Shown: positions 15,727 through 24,417 of the stretch, one piece after another
Position numbering within the stretch: position 1 is the first letter of the stretch
Layout: each line of letters begins with the position of its first letter
NCBI GenBank assembly: GCA_963850425.1
Contig: CAWKLF010000007.1
Span: 310,001 to 374,000 of the forward strand
Reading direction: 5' to 3'
Length of the DNA stretch: 64,000 nucleotides
From: Gp1-AA133 sp963850425
Lineage (GTDB): Bacteria; Acidobacteriota; Terriglobia; Terriglobales; Acidobacteriaceae
Notes under the pieces: model-generated
The model's database searches: none
The model's input: only the letters and a program-made list of their open reading frames with translations
Told to the model about the DNA's origin: nothing
Translations under genes and position numbers: made by a program

Positions 15727-17394
15727 ATGGCAAAGCAGATTGTTCATGGCGAGGAGTCGCGGCAGGCGATCCTGCGCGGCGTTAACTTACTCGCGGACGC
15801 GGTAAAGGTCACGCTCGGTCCGAAGGGCCGAAACGTGGTTATTGAGAAGAAGTTCGGTTCGCCGACCATCACCAAGGACGGCGTCACCGTCGCGAAGGAA
15901 ATCGAGTTGAAGGACTCGCTCGAGAACATGGGCGCGCAGATGGTACGCGAAGTCGCTTCGAAGACTTCGGACGTCGCGGGCGACGGCACCACCACTGCTA
16001 CCGTTCTGGCGCAGGCGATTTATCGCGAGGGCGTGAAGACTGTGGCTGCAGGCGCGAATCCGATGGCGCTCAAGCGGGGCATTGAGAAGGCGATCAGCGT
16101 GATCGCGGGCGAAATCGACAAGAAGACCGGCGAACGCGGCAGGGGCAAGCTGGACGAGTTCTCGAAACCGGTAACGGGCGACATGATCGCCCAGGTGGGC
16201 ACGATCTCGGCCAACAACGATGAGACCATCGGCAAGATCATCGCCGAGGCCATGAAGAAGGTCGGCAAGGACGGCGTCATCACGGTGGAAGAGTCGAAGA
16301 CGCTGGAGACGCAGCTGGAAGTGGTCGAAGGCATGCAGTTCGACCGCGGCTACCTGTCTCCGTACTTCGTGACCGATCCGGAACGGATGGAAGCAAGCCT
16401 GGAGAACGCCTACATCCTGATCCACGAAAAGAAGATCAGCTCGATGAAGGACCTGCTGCCGCTGCTGGAGCAGATTGCCAAGGGCGGCAAGCCGTTGCTG
16501 ATCGTGGCAGAAGACGTGGAGGGCGAAGCGCTCGCTACCCTGGTGGTCAACAAGCTGCGCGGGACCTTGCAGGTGTGCGCGGTGAAGGCGCCGGGCTTCG
16601 GCGATCGGCGCAAGGCCATGCTGCAGGATATCGCCATTCTGACCGGGGGCAAGGCCATCACGGAAGATCTGGGGATCAAGTTGGAGAACGTGCAGGTAGG
16701 CGACCTCGGCCAGGCCAAGAAGCTCACGGTCGACAAGGACAACACCACCATCGTCGAAGGCAAGGGCAAGCATGCCGAGATCGAAGGACGGGTGAAGGAG
16801 ATCCGCGGCCAAATCGACAAGACCACCTCGGACTACGACCGCGAGAAGTTGCAGGAGCGGTTGGCGAAGCTGGTGGGGGGCGTGGCGGTGATTAAAGTTG
16901 GCGCGGCCACCGAGACCGAAATGAAAGAGAAGAAGGCTCGGGTGGAAGACGCCATGCACGCGACGCGGGCGGCAGTGGAAGAAGGCATCGTCCCGGGCGG
17001 TGGAGTGGCGCTGGCGCGCTGCATTGCGGCCATCGACAAGCTAAGGGTTGACGGCGACGAGCAGATTGGCGTCAACATCGTGAAGCGGGCGCTGGAAGAG
17101 CCGCTGCGCCAGATCGTGGGCAACGCCGGCGAAGAGGGCGCGGTGATCCTGGGCAAGGTGCTGGAATCCAAGGACACCAACTACGGCTACAACGCGTTGA
17201 CCAACGAATTTGAAGACCTGGTCAAGGCGGGGGTGCTGGATCCGACCAAAGTGGTGCGGACCGCGCTGCAGAACGCGGGCTCGATCGCATCCTTGATGTT
17301 GACCACCGAAGCGCTGGTGTCGGAACTGCCGGAAGAGAAGAAAGCTCCGGCGGGCGGCGGCGGGCACGGTGGCGGCATGGAAGGCATGTACTAA
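15727..17394 (+). CDS. groEL: Chaperonin GroEL
   Basis: The 555-residue ATPase is a complete GroEL. It has the nucleotide loop KVTLGPKGRNVV, the catalytic DGTTTATVLAQAI, apical-domain sequence SPYFVTDPERMEA, and the C-terminal equatorial part VEEGIVPGGGVALARC. It forms the double ring that encloses unfolded proteins. The tail ends GGGGHGGGMEGMY, a variant of the usual GGM repeats containing His and Tyr. AGGAG lies 10 bases before the ATG. A 149-bp gap from groES holds short GGTCAGTGG-like repeats. Confidence 0.98.
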   Translation: MAKQIVHGEESRQAILRGVNLLADAVKVTLGPKGRNVVIEKKFGSPTITKDGVTVAKEIELKDSLENMGAQMVREVASKTSDVAGDGTTTATVLAQAIYREGVKTVAAGANPMALKRGIEKAISVIAGEIDKKTGERGRGKLDEFSKPVTGDMIAQVGTISANNDETIGKIIAEAMKKVGKDGVITVEESKTLETQLEVVEGMQFDRGYLSPYFVTDPERMEASLENAYILIHEKKISSMKDLLPLLEQIAKGGKPLLIVAEDVEGEALATLVVNKLRGTLQVCAVKAPGFGDRRKAMLQDIAILTGGKAITEDLGIKLENVQVGDLGQAKKLTVDKDNTTIVEGKGKHAEIEGRVKEIRGQIDKTTSDYDREKLQERLAKLVGGVAVIKVGAATETEMKEKKARVEDAMHATRAAVEEGIVPGGGVALARCIAAIDKLRVDGDEQIGVNIVKRALEEPLRQIVGNAGEEGAVILGKVLESKDTNYGYNALTNEFEDLVKAGVLDPTKVVRTALQNAGSIASLMLTTEALVSELPEEKKAPAGGGGHGGGMEGMY

Positions 17395-17442
17395 AGCTAG
17401 CTACGAGCTTTGAGCTACGAGCTTTGAGCTATGAGCAAACTG

Positions 17443-17472
17443 AAGCCCCGCTCGGGTGAGCGGGGCTTTTTG
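17443..17472 (+). terminator. Rho-independent terminator of groES-groEL
   Basis: GCCCCGCTC-GGGT-GAGCGGGGC followed by a T run. Just before it, GAGCTACGAGCTTT is repeated in tandem (17398-17432). Confidence 0.92.
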
Positions 17473-17555
17473 TTGTTCAATTCCGACGACTAACTCATTC
17501 GCTGAAATCGACAGCGTCCCAATCTGTCTCCGGGTTTTGTGTCCTTCACAGCTTC

Positions 17556-18015
17556 CTATCCCCTGGCAGCCGGAACATAAGCCGTTTGCTTACGCGCTTT
17601 CAGCTCTCCAAGCAGACGAAGCGCTTCCGGTCGTCGTCCGGCGTAAGCGTACGCTCGGACGAGCACACCCATGACTCCCGGAATCCGATTGGAAACGTCA
17701 GAGCTTTCTCCAATACTGGCACGGCTTCCCCAGGTTGGTCGTTAGCGATGAGTGCGAATCCGAGATACCAAAGTGCCCCTGCATCGTCCCGCTGGATCGC
17801 TACTGCACTCTTCAATTCGTCAATGGAGCCACCGAACCGGTGCGCACAAAACAGAATCCATCCGATCATCGTCGGTAACCCCAAGCGGATCGAGCTCGCG
17901 AGCGCGGTTGGCCTGTGCCCAAGCCTCGTCAATTCGACCATGGGAAAGCAACCAATGCGCGAGTCCAAGATGAGCGGCCCCGTCGCTTGGATTTAACTCG
18001 AGCGCGCGAGTACCG
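17556..18015 (-). pseudogene. Decayed TPR-protein remnant with two frameshifts
   Basis: Three pieces in three frames join into one TPR C-terminus. They are GTRALELNPSDGAAHLGLAH to RARELDPLGV (from about 18014); IGWILFCAHRFGGSIDELKS to PVLEKALTFPIG (from about 17885); and GVMGVLVRAYAYAGRRPEAL to KARKQTAYVPAARG, ending at TAG 17556. Frame changes lie near 17880 and 17690. The text resembles the TPR half of acidobacterial winged-helix/TPR regulators. No start, N-terminal domain or promoter remains upstream. It is a dead gene fragment. Confidence 0.75.
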
Positions 18016-18904
18016 GGGGAACGATCGTTCAGCTTTCGAACCTTGGAATGACATTTGGGGGACCGCCTACCAGCCATTTCGGAACGGCACCGATCCACGG
18101 AGTAGTCCGCAGGCCAAGATAGCTGCCGTGTTGGGGATTTTCACCTAACCGTTATTTAGGCTCCGACGACCTTTTAACTCCTTCATCGCAGAGGAACCTT
18201 CATGGGACTGGGCCACCTGCCTACGACTTCGTCGTGGTCGGCTACGTTGTCACGCCCAAGCGTGTCCACTTTTGCTGAGCGAAAGTAGGCGTGCCGGGGA
18301 TCAGGTTGAGGTCCTTGCCTCCCACCCTTCGAAAAGCGCGAAGGGTGGGGCAGCCACAGTCGTAACGCCACTCAATCGCAAAGTGCGCGCTTGAATGGGT
18401 CACCCCCACGCGTTGTGTGGGCCACCCGCCCCCCCTGATCCTTCGCTTCGTTCCGCCTGACAAAAAAACAGCAGGTCCTTCACTTCGCTCAGGATGACAA
18501 GACGAAGAAGGTGCCTAGGCTCTCAGGTGTCTGCCCTATGGTGCTTTGGAAAAACCTTCAGACCAGCGCCAGGCCAATGCATGCGCAGTTCTTCCACCAG
18601 CTTGCGCTCACTGGTGATGCCGTACAAAAAGCCGACCAGAAGAATGCTCGGAGGCGAGCCACGCTAGGGCGATAAGCTTTTATTTCTGTGTTGTGATCCT
18701 CTGCGACTAGGCCCATGACTGGGCGTGGACCCTTGTTCTTTTGTCGCTTCGTAGCTGCGAGCGCGGTTCGGCGCTGCCAGATGAGTGCTTTTGCCTACTG
18801 GATTCTCGGGACCAACAAAGCCGGGGTGGCGGGCATCAGAGGGAATACGATTTGGCCTTCGCTGGTGGATGGTGTGCGCGAGGCTGGCGAGAGCCGGACA
18901 TATT
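18016..18904. other. Repeat-rich gene-free stretch
   Basis: No convincing gene is present. A perfect 10-bp inverted repeat, CCCACCCTTC (18321-18330) and GAAGGGTGGG (18340-18349), is the strongest structure. AGGTCCTTCACTTCGCTCAG near 18470 resembles other dispersed acidobacterial repeat text. Several short frames read open only because the DNA is G+C rich. Confidence 0.65.
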
Positions 18905-18949
18905 ATGCCGCAGACGTTTGATCCGAGGGCAAAGCAGCGAGGCGCGAAC

Positions 18950-19882
18950 ATGTCGGATTCGATGCTGACTACGACTGAGCAGATCGACTCGATCTGGGGC
19001 CTGGGCGGGCTGAGTTGGAAGGAACTCGCACGGCGGACGTGGGGCGGGATCAATCGAAATGATCTGCTGAATCGTGGTTACGAACTGGCCTATAACTTTC
19101 TGCTAGCGGTCTTTCCGTTGTTGCTTTTTCTGGTTGCGTTGCTTGGGGTTTTTTCTTCGCAAGGTGGGCGGCTGCGCGGAGATATGTTCTTTTACGTGCA
19201 GCAGATTCTTCCTCCGGCTGCATACAACCTGTTAGTGAATACATTGCAGGAGGTAACTCAGAATTCGGTGGGGGGCAAGCTGACGTTCGGGCTGGTGTTT
19301 GCTTTGTATGCGGGGTCGGGCGGAATGACGCAGTTAATGTCGACGCTGAACGCGGCTTACGAAGTGCATGAAGGGCGCTCGTGGATCACGGTGCGCCTGA
19401 TTTCGATTGCGCTGACGATTGCGATGTCGATCCTTATTATTGCGGCGCTGCTCCTGGTGCTGGGCGGGGGCGCGGTGTTGCACTACCTGGGGCAGATATT
19501 GGGATTGAGTTCAGCGGTTCTGGTGGTGGCAAAGATATTCCAGTGGGTGTTGGCGCTGGCTTTTGTCGTGCTTGCATTCGCGGTGATCTACTACTTTGCG
19601 CCTGACGTGAAAGAGCAGCACTGGTACTGGATCACGCCGGGATCGGTGATCGGCGTCCTGATCTGGGCGGCGGCGTCCGCAGGCCTGCGCGCGTATCTTC
19701 ATTTCTTCAATACCTACAGCAGAACGTATGGATCGCTGGGGGCGGTGATGATCCTGATGTTGTGGTTCTACATCACGGGGCTGGCGTTTCTGATGGGCGG
19801 ACAGATCAACTCAACCATCGAACATGCCGCGGCGGAGCACGGGCATCCGGAAGCGAAGGCCCCCGGACAGAAAGCGGCTTAA
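18950..19882 (+). CDS. YihY/BrkB-family inner-membrane protein
   Basis: Starting at the ATG at 18950 (GAGG 7 bases upstream; 18905 is an alternative), the 310-residue protein has six membrane segments spread from about residue 45 to 290. It has the family signatures GYELAYNFLLAVFPLLLFLVA near the N-terminus, YAGSGGMTQLMSTLNAAYEV in the middle, and YGSLGAVMILMLWFYITGLA near the end. The family (once mis-called RNase BN) may be transporters; the role is not settled. It is single, followed by AsmA. Confidence 0.88.
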   Translation: MSDSMLTTTEQIDSIWGLGGLSWKELARRTWGGINRNDLLNRGYELAYNFLLAVFPLLLFLVALLGVFSSQGGRLRGDMFFYVQQILPPAAYNLLVNTLQEVTQNSVGGKLTFGLVFALYAGSGGMTQLMSTLNAAYEVHEGRSWITVRLISIALTIAMSILIIAALLLVLGGGAVLHYLGQILGLSSAVLVVAKIFQWVLALAFVVLAFAVIYYFAPDVKEQHWYWITPGSVIGVLIWAAASAGLRAYLHFFNTYSRTYGSLGAVMILMLWFYITGLAFLMGGQINSTIEHAAAEHGHPEAKAPGQKAA

Positions 19883-20035
19883 GCCGCGGCGAGGCTAGAA
19901 GATATCACCTACAGGGAGTCCTGTGGTTTCAACCATCAGCGAGGATAGACGAGGATTTCTTCGAAAACGGAGCGCGATGGATTCATCAAACTACTATAGT
20001 AAGAATGAGCGGGCACGCATCCGCAGGAGGGTGTC

Positions 20036-22162
20036 ATGCGCAAGGTACTTATCGGCGTAGGCGTTTTAATTGTTCTAGTCATCGCAGGCCTGCTGATTTT
20101 TGTGGCGACTTTTGACGTCAACCAATATCGCGGATCGATTCAGTCGCAGATGGAAAAGAAGCTGGACCGGAAGGTGACACTCGGGGATATGCACCTCAGC
20201 CTGTTTCCGCCGCGTTTTCGTGTGCAGAATGCGCAGATCAGTGATGATTCTAAATTCAGCGATGCTCCGTTCGTGAAGGCGCAGGAACTGAGTGTATCTG
20301 TTCAACTCATGCCGCTGCTGCATAAAGAGGTGGAGATTGACTCGCTGAATCTCGAGCGGCCAGTGGTGAACCTGATCAAGAACAATGCAGGTGTATGGAA
20401 CTTTGCGTCCATCGGACAGGGGACCAACACTCCACAAACCAGCTCGTCCGGCCAGTCGTTTACGCTGGGGGCTCTAACCATCACCGACGGACAACTCTCG
20501 ATCCTCGACCAGGCGAAGGGCAAGACGCCTTCGGTGTATGACCACATCGACGTGACGCTGAAGAATTTCTCGCCGGCGAAACCTTTTAGCGTGGATGCGT
20601 CGGTGCGACTGGCGGGGTCGTCGCAAGAAGCAAAGCTGAGCGGCGAGGGCGGGCCGATCGTGAATGGGAATCCGGTGGCCACTCCGTTTCATGGAACGCT
20701 CAGTTTGAAGCAGATTGGGCTAAGCGATTTCGCGAAGTTTATGAACTCGCCGGCAATGGAAGGAACCGACGGCACCATCACAGGGGAGACGAAGATCAAC
20801 AGCCAGGCGGGCAAGATGACGGCACAGGGACAAACTGAGATCAAGAATCCCAAAGTGCACGGGATGGAATTGGGCTTCCCGATCACAGCTCAGTACGATC
20901 TGACGGACGATTCCAGGAGCGACCTGCTCACGATTCAGAGCCTGCTGCTGAAACTGGGCACGACCCCGGTGGAGTTGAGCGGGACGGTGGATGCGAAGCC
21001 GACTCCGGCCATCCTAAATATAAGGGCGAAAGCTACGAATATTTCGATTGCGGAGGCGGCGAAACTGGCGGCCGCGTCGGGCGTGGCTTTGTCTCAAGGG
21101 ACGACAGCGACTGGCAACGTAAGCGCAAACATTGAAGCGCGCGGTCCAGCGGACAAGCCAGCGTTGAATGGAACCATTAACGGGAGCAACATCCAACTAA
21201 GCGGCAAAAATGTTGCGCAGCCGGTACAGATTCCGTCGGTGAATTTGAATTTGACGCCTTCGCAGGTGCAGTCGAATTCGTTCAATGTTACGTCGGGCGG
21301 AACGACGCTAAATACGCAATTTACGGTGCGCAACTACACGGCGGCCAATCCGACGGTGGACGCCACGGTGCGCGCGCCCAACGCACAGCTTCCGGCAATT
21401 CTTGCGATGGCGAAGGCTTACGGCGTGACTTCGCTGGACAAGGTGAGCGGCGAGGGCACGATGAATTTGAACATGAAGGCGTCGGGCACGGTGAAGTCGC
21501 TAAGTTCGAACGAAATCATGCGTGCGTTGAATGGGACGGCAGATCTTAACTTCAACAATGTGAAATATTCGGGCGCCAATATGAGCCACGAGCTTTCGAC
21601 GATTGCAGGGTTCTTGAATCCGAATGCGGGGTCGCAGTCGACATCGGGCGTGACCAATATTTCAAAGATGACGGGTAACATCGTGGTCAAAAGCGGGATC
21701 GCGCAGACGAACAACCTGAATGCGGTTCTGGATATCGGCAATGTAGGCGCGGTGGGCACGGCGAACCTGGTGGATCAGACGCTGAACCTGCGAGTGACGG
21801 CTGTACTTTCGCAGGCTGCTTCGCAGAAAGCCGGCGGAAACAGCGTGGGCGGATTTATGCAAACCGCCCTTGCGAATAATCAAGGTGAGCTGGTGGTTCC
21901 GGCAATCGTGACGGGAACATTCTCGAACCCGAAGTTCTCGCCCGACATGCAACAGATCGCGCAGATGAAGCTGAAAGGCATGGTGCCGAATTTGCAGAAT
22001 CCGGGATCACTGACCGGAGCATTGCAGGGTTTGCTGGGCGGGCCGAAGACTACCCCGGCGGGGACGCAGCCTCAAACGCAACAGCAGCAACAACAGCAAC
22101 CGCAGAATCCTCTGGATCAAGTGATCGGGCTTTTCGGGAAGAAGAAGAAACCGCAGAACTAA
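20036..22162 (+). CDS. AsmA-family envelope protein
   Basis: The 708-residue protein begins with one membrane anchor (VLIGVGVLIVLVIAGLLIFVA), followed by the AsmA domain start FDVNQYRGSIQSQMEKKLDR. The rest is a long series of beta strands, as in the groove-like AsmA/TamB/YhdP proteins that carry lipids between membranes. The C-terminal AsmA_2-like region includes GTADLNFNNVKYSGANM. A Gln-rich stretch and the basic end GKKKKPQN close it. AGGAGG precedes the ATG. Its end overlaps the opposite-strand TonB-like gene by 4 bases. Confidence 0.88.
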   Translation: MRKVLIGVGVLIVLVIAGLLIFVATFDVNQYRGSIQSQMEKKLDRKVTLGDMHLSLFPPRFRVQNAQISDDSKFSDAPFVKAQELSVSVQLMPLLHKEVEIDSLNLERPVVNLIKNNAGVWNFASIGQGTNTPQTSSSGQSFTLGALTITDGQLSILDQAKGKTPSVYDHIDVTLKNFSPAKPFSVDASVRLAGSSQEAKLSGEGGPIVNGNPVATPFHGTLSLKQIGLSDFAKFMNSPAMEGTDGTITGETKINSQAGKMTAQGQTEIKNPKVHGMELGFPITAQYDLTDDSRSDLLTIQSLLLKLGTTPVELSGTVDAKPTPAILNIRAKATNISIAEAAKLAAASGVALSQGTTATGNVSANIEARGPADKPALNGTINGSNIQLSGKNVAQPVQIPSVNLNLTPSQVQSNSFNVTSGGTTLNTQFTVRNYTAANPTVDATVRAPNAQLPAILAMAKAYGVTSLDKVSGEGTMNLNMKASGTVKSLSSNEIMRALNGTADLNFNNVKYSGANMSHELSTIAGFLNPNAGSQSTSGVTNISKMTGNIVVKSGIAQTNNLNAVLDIGNVGAVGTANLVDQTLNLRVTAVLSQAASQKAGGNSVGGFMQTALANNQGELVVPAIVTGTFSNPKFSPDMQQIAQMKLKGMVPNLQNPGSLTGALQGLLGGPKTTPAGTQPQTQQQQQQQPQNPLDQVIGLFGKKKKPQN

Positions 22163-22830
22163 CTGGGACGCGGCTTGAAGTGATAGACGACATCCTGCTT
22201 GGACGGGATGGGTACTCCGTCGCGCGTGGCGGGATGGAAGCGCCAGCTTTCCAGTGCGGCCAGAACCTTGGCGTCGATGGCCGGGCCCATGCTGCGCATT
22301 ACGGCTTTGCTGACGATCGCGCCACTCTCGTCGATGGTAATTTCAACTACGACATTGCCTTCTGAAATGCCCGTCAGGTCCTCAGGATTCACCCTGGGCT
22401 CAGAGGTGACAGCGGGCAAGGCGGGGCGAATTTCTTCTCCGCCGGACGCACCGTCGGACAAAGAGCCGTATGGGGAGCCGGCAGTGGGAGCAGGGGGGGC
22501 GGAGGCTGCTTCGGTTCGGGTGGCTTCCTCGACGGGTAAGTTTTTGGCCTCGGCGCGCTGGGTCTTCCGCCATACAAGTGGGTGCTTGGGAGCGGCGTCT
22601 TTCTCGCTGGCGGTGACTTCGGAGGTGCCCTTTGCCCAATAAAGGTGAGTCACGTTCGCGCCGTGGATCCCGCCCAAGGTGGCCGTGGGGGCGACGAAGA
22701 TCGGCGTTCTTCCCCGCAACAGAAACATAAAGAAGAGAACGTGGATGGCGATCGCGACTGGGAGCGGGCGTCGGGGCTTCCAGGTTCCCCCAACGGCGCT
22801 CTGGGCGAAGATGTCCGACGGTTCGGGCAT
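22159..22830 (-). CDS. TonB-family energy-transducer-like protein
   Basis: This 223-residue protein has a membrane anchor at about 25-41 (VAIAIHVLFFMFLL), a linker rich in Ala, Pro and Glu, and a TonB C-terminal domain (about 150-220). That domain has the pattern EGNVVVEITIDESGAIVSKAV and LAALESWRFHPATRDGVPI. TonB passes proton-motive force to outer-membrane receptors; two candidate receptors lie elsewhere in the window. No ExbB/ExbD is adjacent, so it may serve as an accessory TonB or in another envelope role. Confidence 0.85.
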   Translation of the reverse strand: MPEPSDIFAQSAVGGTWKPRRPLPVAIAIHVLFFMFLLRGRTPIFVAPTATLGGIHGANVTHLYWAKGTSEVTASEKDAAPKHPLVWRKTQRAEAKNLPVEEATRTEAASAPPAPTAGSPYGSLSDGASGGEEIRPALPAVTSEPRVNPEDLTGISEGNVVVEITIDESGAIVSKAVMRSMGPAIDAKVLAALESWRFHPATRDGVPIPSKQDVVYHFKPRPS

Positions 22831-23189
22831 AAGGGCTTAGACGTACCGCAAAGGAAAGCGTCGCATGGGCCTGAGGCGAAATCCAGCATCTTTTTCGGCT
22901 TAGTGGGCTGCGAAGAAACGGGACTACCACCGTGCGCACAGAGGATCGCAGAGGAAGGAGGAGCTTTCTTCGTCTCTCTGTGTCCTCCGTGGCAAAGGCT
23001 CTGCTGCGGCGGCCCATAGAGGACACTCAAGGACATTGGCCTCCAGGGATGTACTAGCAATTTCGCATGGGATGTTGCGATTTGCTACGGTATGGATAGT
23101 AAGTTCAGGTTTGGCGGGATGACCGCTCGAGGGACTCCCAGCATGAGCACGAACTGACTAACCAAATCACGTACCTCGAGGGGGTTTCG
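22831..23189. other. Gene-free stretch
   Basis: The first 200 bp contain text such as AGAGGATCGCAGAGGAAGGA and TCTCTGTGTCCTCCGTGG, typical of non-coding dispersed repeats. Frames that read open here are not protein-like. The last 100 bp should hold the promoter of the next small gene. Confidence 0.55.
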
Positions 23190-23387
23190 ATGTTGTTTCT
23201 TGGTATCTTTTTTCTTGGACTTTGGCTGGCTGGGCTGGTGACTTCCTACACGATGGGCGGGTTCATTCATGCCCTGTTGGTTCTGGCGGTGATGGCCCTG
23301 CTCAGTTGCCTCATTCGCGGCGGAAACTCCCGCCGGCTTGCCGAATTGACCGCCTCCGGCGAACAGTCCTTCAATCAGAATTCGTAA
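23190..23387 (+). CDS. Small lmo0937/DUF5670-like membrane protein
   Basis: The 65-residue protein has two membrane helices: LFLGIFFLGLWLAGLV, and ALLVLAVMALLSCLI after the link TSYTMGGFIH. The arrangement LWxxGLVTxYTxGGFIH-LLVxAV is that of the lmo0937/DUF5670 family of tiny membrane proteins with unknown, possibly stress-related, roles. GAGGGGG lies 7 bases before the ATG. The polar tail of 20 residues is longer than usual. Confidence 0.75.
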   Translation: MLFLGIFFLGLWLAGLVTSYTMGGFIHALLVLAVMALLSCLIRGGNSRRLAELTASGEQSFNQNS

Positions 23388-23637
23388 ACTTCCCTTCTCG
23401 GCGACATATCTTGCCCGCTGTTCGCGGAACCCACTGCTACCCCCAGCAGGGGTTCCCGCGTCCTGGGACCCGACTTCTTCCCTTCCGCTTGAATTCCCGC
23501 TGTTAACCCCCGAACTACTGGGGCATTTATACGGTAAAGCCCCGATAGCTGTTTGGCGACCGAAACTGGAATTATGCCAAGTCTGGCCTCTCGCCTTTAC
23601 TTCACAGCAAAGAAGTTTGACTGGCATCGACCAAATC

Positions 23638-24417
23638 ATGAAAGCGCAACGTGTGCTGTGTGTGGATGACGATCCCGAGACTTTAGAACTCCGAATACGC
23701 CTGCTGGAAGACGGCGGGTACTCGGTGGTCACCGCAGGCTCCGGGCAGGAGGCGCTACAGACGCTGGGCCAGGGAACTTCAGTGGACCTGGTGCTTCTCG
23801 ACTACCAGATGCCTGGGATGAACGGCGATGAGTTGGCGGAACAACTGCGCCAGCGATACCCGCATGTGCCGTTGGTGGTGGTGTCGGCGGTCGGGCAACT
23901 TCCCGCAGGTCTCTTGAAGAATGTGAACGCCAGTGTTCAGAAGGGACAGGATCCGGAAGGGCTGCTGCGCACGATCTCGTCCGTTCTGGCTCATCCGCAA
24001 GAGCGTGCGAAACCAGCGCAAGAGCAAACTTCCGAAAGAAAGATCGTGCTGTGCGTGGAGGATGAGAAGGTTCAGTTGAAACTGCGCAAGATGCTGCTGG
24101 AGTCGGCCGGCTTTGATGTGCTCGAGGCACAATCTGCTCGAACCGCCATGGAGATCTTCCGCTCGTCGCATGTGGATGCGGTGGTGATGGACTACTGGCT
24201 CTCAGGACAGAATGGCACGGCGCTGGCAGAAGAAATGAAGGGGATGCGGCCGAGAATTCCGATCATCATGCTATCGGGCTTTACATCGTTGCCGGGCGAA
24301 GAAACAATCGTCGACTCCTGGATGCGCAAGGCGGAAGTCGAGCCGGAGGATTTGATCAATGAGGTTACCAAGCTGATCGCGCTTCGGGGCGCATCGCGAC
24401 AGGCCGAAAACTCTTAA
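23638..24417 (+). CDS. Double-receiver response regulator without output domain
   Basis: From the ATG at 23638 (TTG at 23617 is possible) the 259-residue protein is two REC domains in tandem. The first has VDDDPE, phosphorylatable Asp in LVLLDYQMPGMNG, and Lys in VQKGQD. The second has VEDEK, Asp in AVVMDYWLSGQNG, and Lys in WMRKAE. No DNA-binding or enzymatic output follows, so it likely relays phosphate within this operon. Its TAA shares a base with the ATG of the next gene (TAATG), showing coupling to the TonB receptor and onward to the kinase. Confidence 0.9.
   Translation: MKAQRVLCVDDDPETLELRIRLLEDGGYSVVTAGSGQEALQTLGQGTSVDLVLLDYQMPGMNGDELAEQLRQRYPHVPLVVVSAVGQLPAGLLKNVNASVQKGQDPEGLLRTISSVLAHPQERAKPAQEQTSERKIVLCVEDEKVQLKLRKMLLESAGFDVLEAQSARTAMEIFRSSHVDAVVMDYWLSGQNGTALAEEMKGMRPRIPIIMLSGFTSLPGEETIVDSWMRKAEVEPEDLINEVTKLIALRGASRQAENS

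Noticed and set aside
15787..16959. 390-residue minus-strand frame opposite groEL
   Set aside because: It is the antisense shadow of a strongly biased groEL coding sequence and has no protein-like domains.
22650..23060. 136-residue minus-strand frame upstream of the TonB-like gene
   Set aside because: It is repeat-type text rich in Pro, Ser and Arg without RBS, and overlaps the TonB-like gene in another frame.
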